A DNA stretch of 64,000 nucleotides, from positions 2,604,001-2,668,000 of the forward strand of contig JAUTDP010000007.1 in the NCBI GenBank assembly GCA_033439795.1, given 5' to 3'. Source of the DNA: Sordaria brevicollis (lineage: Eukaryota > Ascomycota > Sordariomycetes > Sordariales > Sordariaceae). This document shows, one piece after another, positions 58,901 to 64,000 of this stretch (positions are counted from its first letter, which is position 1; each line of letters starts with the position of its first letter). Below the pieces are notes generated by a model, which searched no databases, was not told the origin of the DNA, and was given only the letters and a program-made list of their open reading frames with translations. A program made the translations under genes and the position numbers.

Positions 58901-61900
58901 AAATACCCTTATTACGGGGTTAATTACCTAAAAAACCGATAATACTATTTAATTATTAAATAATATAAATAATTTGAATATTATAGATAATCTTACGCCT
59001 CTTTAAAATATTAACGACGATAATGTAATTATATTAAATACTCCGAAAATATTATCGCAAATATCGTATAAACGCGAAGATAAAGAAGATTTAAAGGACG
59101 AAAATAATAATTCGGAATAAAAGGGTTAATATATAATTTATATAATATAATTTTAAATTTTGAAATTAATAGAAAATAGGTATTATCGACTAAAATACTT
59201 TACTTAAAGGAGGATTCGCAGACTTCGAATTAACGGACCCGGATTTTCTCCCGTTTAGTTTCGACGAAGAGTAATTCCATTTTGGATTAGAATATACCGA
59301 ACGAAATTTTATCTAAGAATTAAATACAATTTTATTTAATAATACGTTTATTAATAAATAGTAATAGAAGGTTAACGAATTTATAAAAATATAAGATATT
59401 AGCCCGGATATTTTAATTAATTATATTAAGGACGATTTAATCCTCCTATATTATTTTAATAATTAATATTTAGAATTAAATAACTTTTAATTATTATTTG
59501 GCCTAATAGTTTATATTATACGTATATTACGGTAGGAATATATTATATAGTTCGAAATATTACAAATACTTCGTAAATATAATAATAAACCCGTCCCCGC
59601 TATCGAATCCTTATTAAAGTAAATATTAATATTAAAAGGGTAATTTATAAATTGATTTCTTTTATTAAATATACGTATTACTAAAATATTATATTTATTA
59701 AGTAAAATAAAGATAGTATCGGCTTAACGAAAGAAAAAGGAAGTTCGTTAATATAATATTAAATATTATATAATAATGGAATCTATAAATAATAAATCGG
59801 TAATACCTATAAGCGTAGGGCCCAATATTAACCTTACGAATATTATAGAAGAGGATTTATAAAGGGTATAGACCTAATTAGCGCCGCTATATTTCTTAGA
59901 CTTAAAATTTATATTTTAGGTTTTTCTCAATTCCAATTTAATAAAAAATATATATAAAGGTATGGTCTATTTCATTAATAACCCTTTAGAATTGTTTTAT
60001 TCCCCGTATTAATTAAGTTCTATCCGTATAATTTTTAGAGAATATACGTACTTTATCGGAGGGGAAAATATTAGTAAAATTATCTTTCCGTCGGATTTTA
60101 TATATTTTTAATATCTTAATAATTAGGAAATACTATATTTATATAGTTTTATAGAATATAATAACGATTTTTATCTATATATTAATTGTATTCGAATAGT
60201 AGGGAAAAATTATATATCGAAGCATAGTACCGAATTTAACGAAATTATATTAATTATTAGCGAATATTTAGATAACGATTAAATTAAATAAATATATTTA
60301 TATATTATTTATAAAATAAATTAAATAGATTACGAATTAGTTATTTAATTTAAGGACGAATATTAAATTTTATAATTATTTATTAATAAACGGGCCCGCC
60401 GAATTAAAATTAATTATTATAACGGCGATATATTATAAAACCCTAGCTTATTAATTAATATAAAGAAGAAAAACCGAGACGGTATATATTTACTATTTAA
60501 GAATTTACTTCCAAAATATTTAATTAGGCTAAAATTATTTAAAAAGAAAGGGTTTTTTATCTATTGTATCTTAATAAAGGATTATTCTATTAATATAAAT
60601 AATAATTTAATATCGATAAAATTAATGCCGTTTACGTTTACCCTATTAATTTACGCCCAATTAGAATTGGAAATTTTCGGCCGAAAATATTTTAAAAAGT
60701 AATAAAATAAAGTAAATAACCTTAATATTAATATTTTAAATTGTTTAATTTTTATATTTATTAATAATTTCGGTCTTTACTAAAATATACGCTAGTCTGT
60801 AATAAGGATATACTAATTACTAATAAAATTATTATATAATACCTGTACTTATAACGTTAATATTTTCCTTATAGCGTTCGGCCCTTATACTGCTAATTTT
60901 AATTCAGTTATTAAAACGCTAAAGTATTTTATACCGCTTGATTTTAGTATTATAATAAATATTTATAGAAAATTAATATTCGTATTAATATTTACTATAT
61001 ACTATATTAGCGATATATTTTAATAAAATAAGAATATTAATATTATTAGTTTAATGGGTTTATAATTTTATTATTTTTATTATATTAATTTATATTATAC
61101 TATTAATAAATAAGATATTATTAATTAGGATTATAATAACCCGGAGTAATATTAATACTATTATTAATATTAGTAAATATATTATAAAATATAGAATAAT
61201 TTTAGTATTAAAATAATATAGAAAATATATAGTAAATAATAGGGTATTACTAAAGAGCGCCTTATCTTATTTAATTTTATATTTATATTCAATTCGATTC
61301 TATTTAAATTACCCAATTTAATATATTTGAAATTTCAAGGTATAGTAAATTATATATATATAATATTACTAAATACGTTCTTTACTAATAAAATAATAAG
61401 CGAATATAGCCGCTTAATCCGGTTATAATTTATTCCTCTTAATTAGGGCTCGATACCGTCCCCGATATATTATTTCAAAAGCTATAATTTAATAGATTAT
61501 ATTAAATAAATTATTATAATCCCGGTATAATTTATAATATAATTTAGTAGGGAATATTTTTAACCTACGATATAGGAAGTTTAGAAAAAAGTATATTATA
61601 AAGATAAAAACCCTTAATATTTATATACGGAGGATTAAATAATTCGTACGATATTTAAGGTATTAGTAAATATAGCGAAATATATAATAGTATTAATAAA
61701 TATTCGGTTACCCGAATAGGATTATTTAAATATTAATAAATTCGTAATAATAATTCGTAATTAATATATACGAATATACGAAATTATAATTAAAGGCATT
61801 ACTAAGAACCTACGGGTTAATAATATATTTAAAAACCGCGCCCAGGCAATATCATTAATTAAAAAAATCGTATCCCGCTAATTATTTATAAACCTAAATT

Positions 61901-62600
61901 CGATAAATCCTTTCGGTAACCTAGGGGGTAACGATAACGATAACGACGTCCTTATATTAAACGATAATAAAAAGGTTAATAATAATATCGCTAGGCCCGT
62001 TACTATTAAAGCCGTAAAAGTATTAGGAAGTAGTAAAAAATTACCTACTAAAATAAAAAGATATATTACGAATATATTACGGTTAAACGTATATTTAAGG
62101 ATTTATTATATTTAAATTTATGAGGAATATAACCCCTTTAATTCATTAAACGTTTTAATAAAGGAAAAATATTATAAATAAATAGTACTTTATTATTAGC
62201 GTATTAATTAAATAAACGAATTAAATATATTATAGTATAGTATAAATAATAATACGCTAAATAAAGAACTTCGCGCACGTAATTATATATAATAATTCTA
62301 TAATATAAGCGGGTATATAAAACCTAAATAATAATAATCGAAAACGAAGATAATTAAACTAATATTAATAATATTAATAAATTATTTAAGAAATTAATGG
62401 AATTAATAAACGGTAGAGATATCGAAAAATAGATTTTTTAATACGAATGTATTTTCTATACCATTCGCTTTATCTTCCTAAATTTATTTTTAATAATTAA
62501 CCCGCGTTTAACCCGATAAATAAATAACGCTGCGTATAATTTTCCTAATATCTTTACTATATTATTGAACTGCGAAAATAATATACGATTAAAATTAACT
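58900..62600 (+). pseudogene. Tnp2/CACTA-like transposase relic
   Basis: Plus-strand text read through stops resembles the fungal Tnp2-type transposases of CACTA/EnSpm elements. Signs are G-P-Y-T-A-N-F-N near 60,885, a F-V-L-I-F-T-I-Y-Y-I-S-D segment near 60,990-61,020, and a segment near 61,330-61,520 with the spacing of the C-terminal conserved block. Many stops are present, all RIP-compatible. Ends and terminal repeats were not found, and the element may extend past the window. The identification is from remembered family pattern, not a search. Confidence 0.45.
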
Positions 62601-64000
62601 TTATTAAACGATAAGGAGATAGAAATCGATATAATAGGAAATATACGAATATTCGAAACCTATTTACGACCGACCGTCGTAAGTAAATTAAAAAAAACGG
62701 CTATATAATAGAAATATTATTTAATATATAAAAACCCGGGTACGGGTAATATATTACCGCTTTATTTTAGAATTATATGAAATACGTTTCGCCGTTTACT
62801 AATTAAAATTTATAAAAAGGATTACAATATTGATAATATAATAATATTTAATCCGGGCAAAATCGATTATAATACGTAAATTACTTTTATAAATAAATAA
62901 ATACTTTTCCTAATCTACTTCTATATATTTTACTATTTCCTAACTTATACGATATAACGTTATATTTTAATAATAATTAGTAATATTAGTGCAAATTATA
63001 TTTTAATATAATAAAGTCCATTATTAAAAACGGCGTTATAAATATATTATTATTTATTACCTATTTCTACTTCCGTCCTTAATATTATAATTTTATAGTA
63101 AATTAAAAAGTATAAGCTTATTTTATATTTGTCCCGCTATTAAAAGGGTTTTTAAGTATTCTTAATAGTAAAGTTTAATATAATAATTAAATTTAATAAT
63201 TATAATATTTAAAATTAGCGCCAACGTAATAATTTAATAATATCGAATTATAAAGACGGCCCGGACATTATAAAGAAATTATAATATATATATTTCGGTT
63301 AGTAAAATATAATTTATAATTTAATATATTATATACCCCCGGGAATTAAATATACTATTTAAATATATATATATAGATACGCTATTAAAATATAATATTA
63401 TTAAATTTTACGATTATTTATCCGCTATTTATATTTAAATATTTAGTAGAAGAAATTATAATATTTAAAATATTTATCTTTTATATTATTTATTAATATA
63501 AAAAGTCTCTTCTCAAATTATTTTTACCTATTATTAATTAATAAACTTATCGAATATAAAATTTATAATCCTATTATATAAATACGCTATCGAATAAATT
63601 TATAATAAAAAGGCAGCCTCCTATCGAAATTTAATATTTATAATATTATTATTATAAATTAATCCCTTATTCTTCTACCGCTATATAAATATATTTATTA
63701 CTGCTATATTAAATTTTATATAAATTATTATTTAAATTACTGGATAGTATTAATATAAACTATATATAATATAGAACCCTAAAGTGCTATACTTTCAATA
63801 TTAATAATTATATTCGTTACGATAATAATAATAATAGTAACGAAATTCGTTATATCGATTATATTTTCGTTTATAAAATAATACGCAATAACGAAATCGA
63901 GAATTGTATTTTTTTAATCCTAATTAAAATTATTATTAATATGAAAGTAATTCTCCCTACCCTCGTTCTATACCCAATTTATAATACCGGTGAAGTAATA
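62601..64000. other. RIP-mutated DNA to the window edge
   Basis: AT-rich, stop-filled in all frames, with CA/TG strongly depleted. No motif or repeat that I could name. Confidence 0.5.

Larger units (their letters stand above)
21960..64000. other. AT-rich, RIP-mutated heterochromatin-like block of nested transposons
   Basis: About 42 kb in which the dinucleotides CA and TG are nearly absent while CG is retained. Lines such as 29,341-29,400 and 33,901-33,960 contain neither CA nor TG. Every frame is broken by stops, mostly TAA/TAG where Gln or Trp codons are expected. This is the known result of repeat-induced point mutation (CpA to TpA on either strand). The block runs past the right edge. 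A few islands with normal CA/TG content mark LTRs and young insertions and are listed separately. Confidence 0.9.

Overview
The window comes from a filamentous ascomycete, most likely a sordariomycete close to the Sordariales. This rests on short GT-AG introns with CTRAC-type branch points, protein families typical of that class, and a sharp switch from a normal-GC gene block to a very AT-rich block with the signature of repeat-induced point mutation (RIP).

Bases 1 to about 21,960 are a compact euchromatic block. It holds, in order: a family-2-like glycosyltransferase cut by the window edge (+), a DJ-1/PfpI-family protein (+), a nucleolar FKBP-type prolyl isomerase (+), an NDR/AGC-like protein kinase carrying an in-frame TAG (+), an Isc1-type inositol phosphosphingolipid phospholipase C (-), a WDR5/Swd3-like WD40 protein with an N-terminal RS domain (+), the KEOPS subunit Pcc1 (-) and the Cdc14 phosphatase (+). 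These are unrelated housekeeping or signalling genes. I see no cluster logic among them. Exon structures were worked out by joining reading frames across GT-AG sites.

From about 21,960 to the end the sequence is AT-rich, almost free of CpA and TpG except in a few islands, and without intact genes. It is a nested stack of mobile elements that can be ordered. (1) A base layer shows a degenerate minus-strand reading frame on both sides of the stack and a Tnp2/CACTA-like transposase relic at its right end. (2) A Ty3/gypsy LTR element in minus orientation is inserted into that layer. It has 341-bp LTRs and an ATATC target duplication at 22,707 and 55,658. (3) A plus-orientation Ty3/gypsy chromovirus is inserted into one LTR of element 2. 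It has 257-bp LTRs and a TTCGG target duplication at 22,799 and 43,961. (4) Between its gag and pol lies about 13.6 kb bounded by inverted ends that begin TTGAAGC; its coding content I could not identify. (5) Within that lies a 553-bp foldback element that escaped RIP, with an 8-bp target duplication. The leader of element 2 also carries a Fot1/Pogo-type transposon with 94-bp terminal repeats and a TA duplication, and two smaller foldback repeats.

The strongest points for a second look are the exact LTR and target-site bookkeeping of the nest, the unidentified 13.6-kb insert, the unmutated islands inside RIP-destroyed DNA, and the nonsense codon at a conserved kinase tryptophan.
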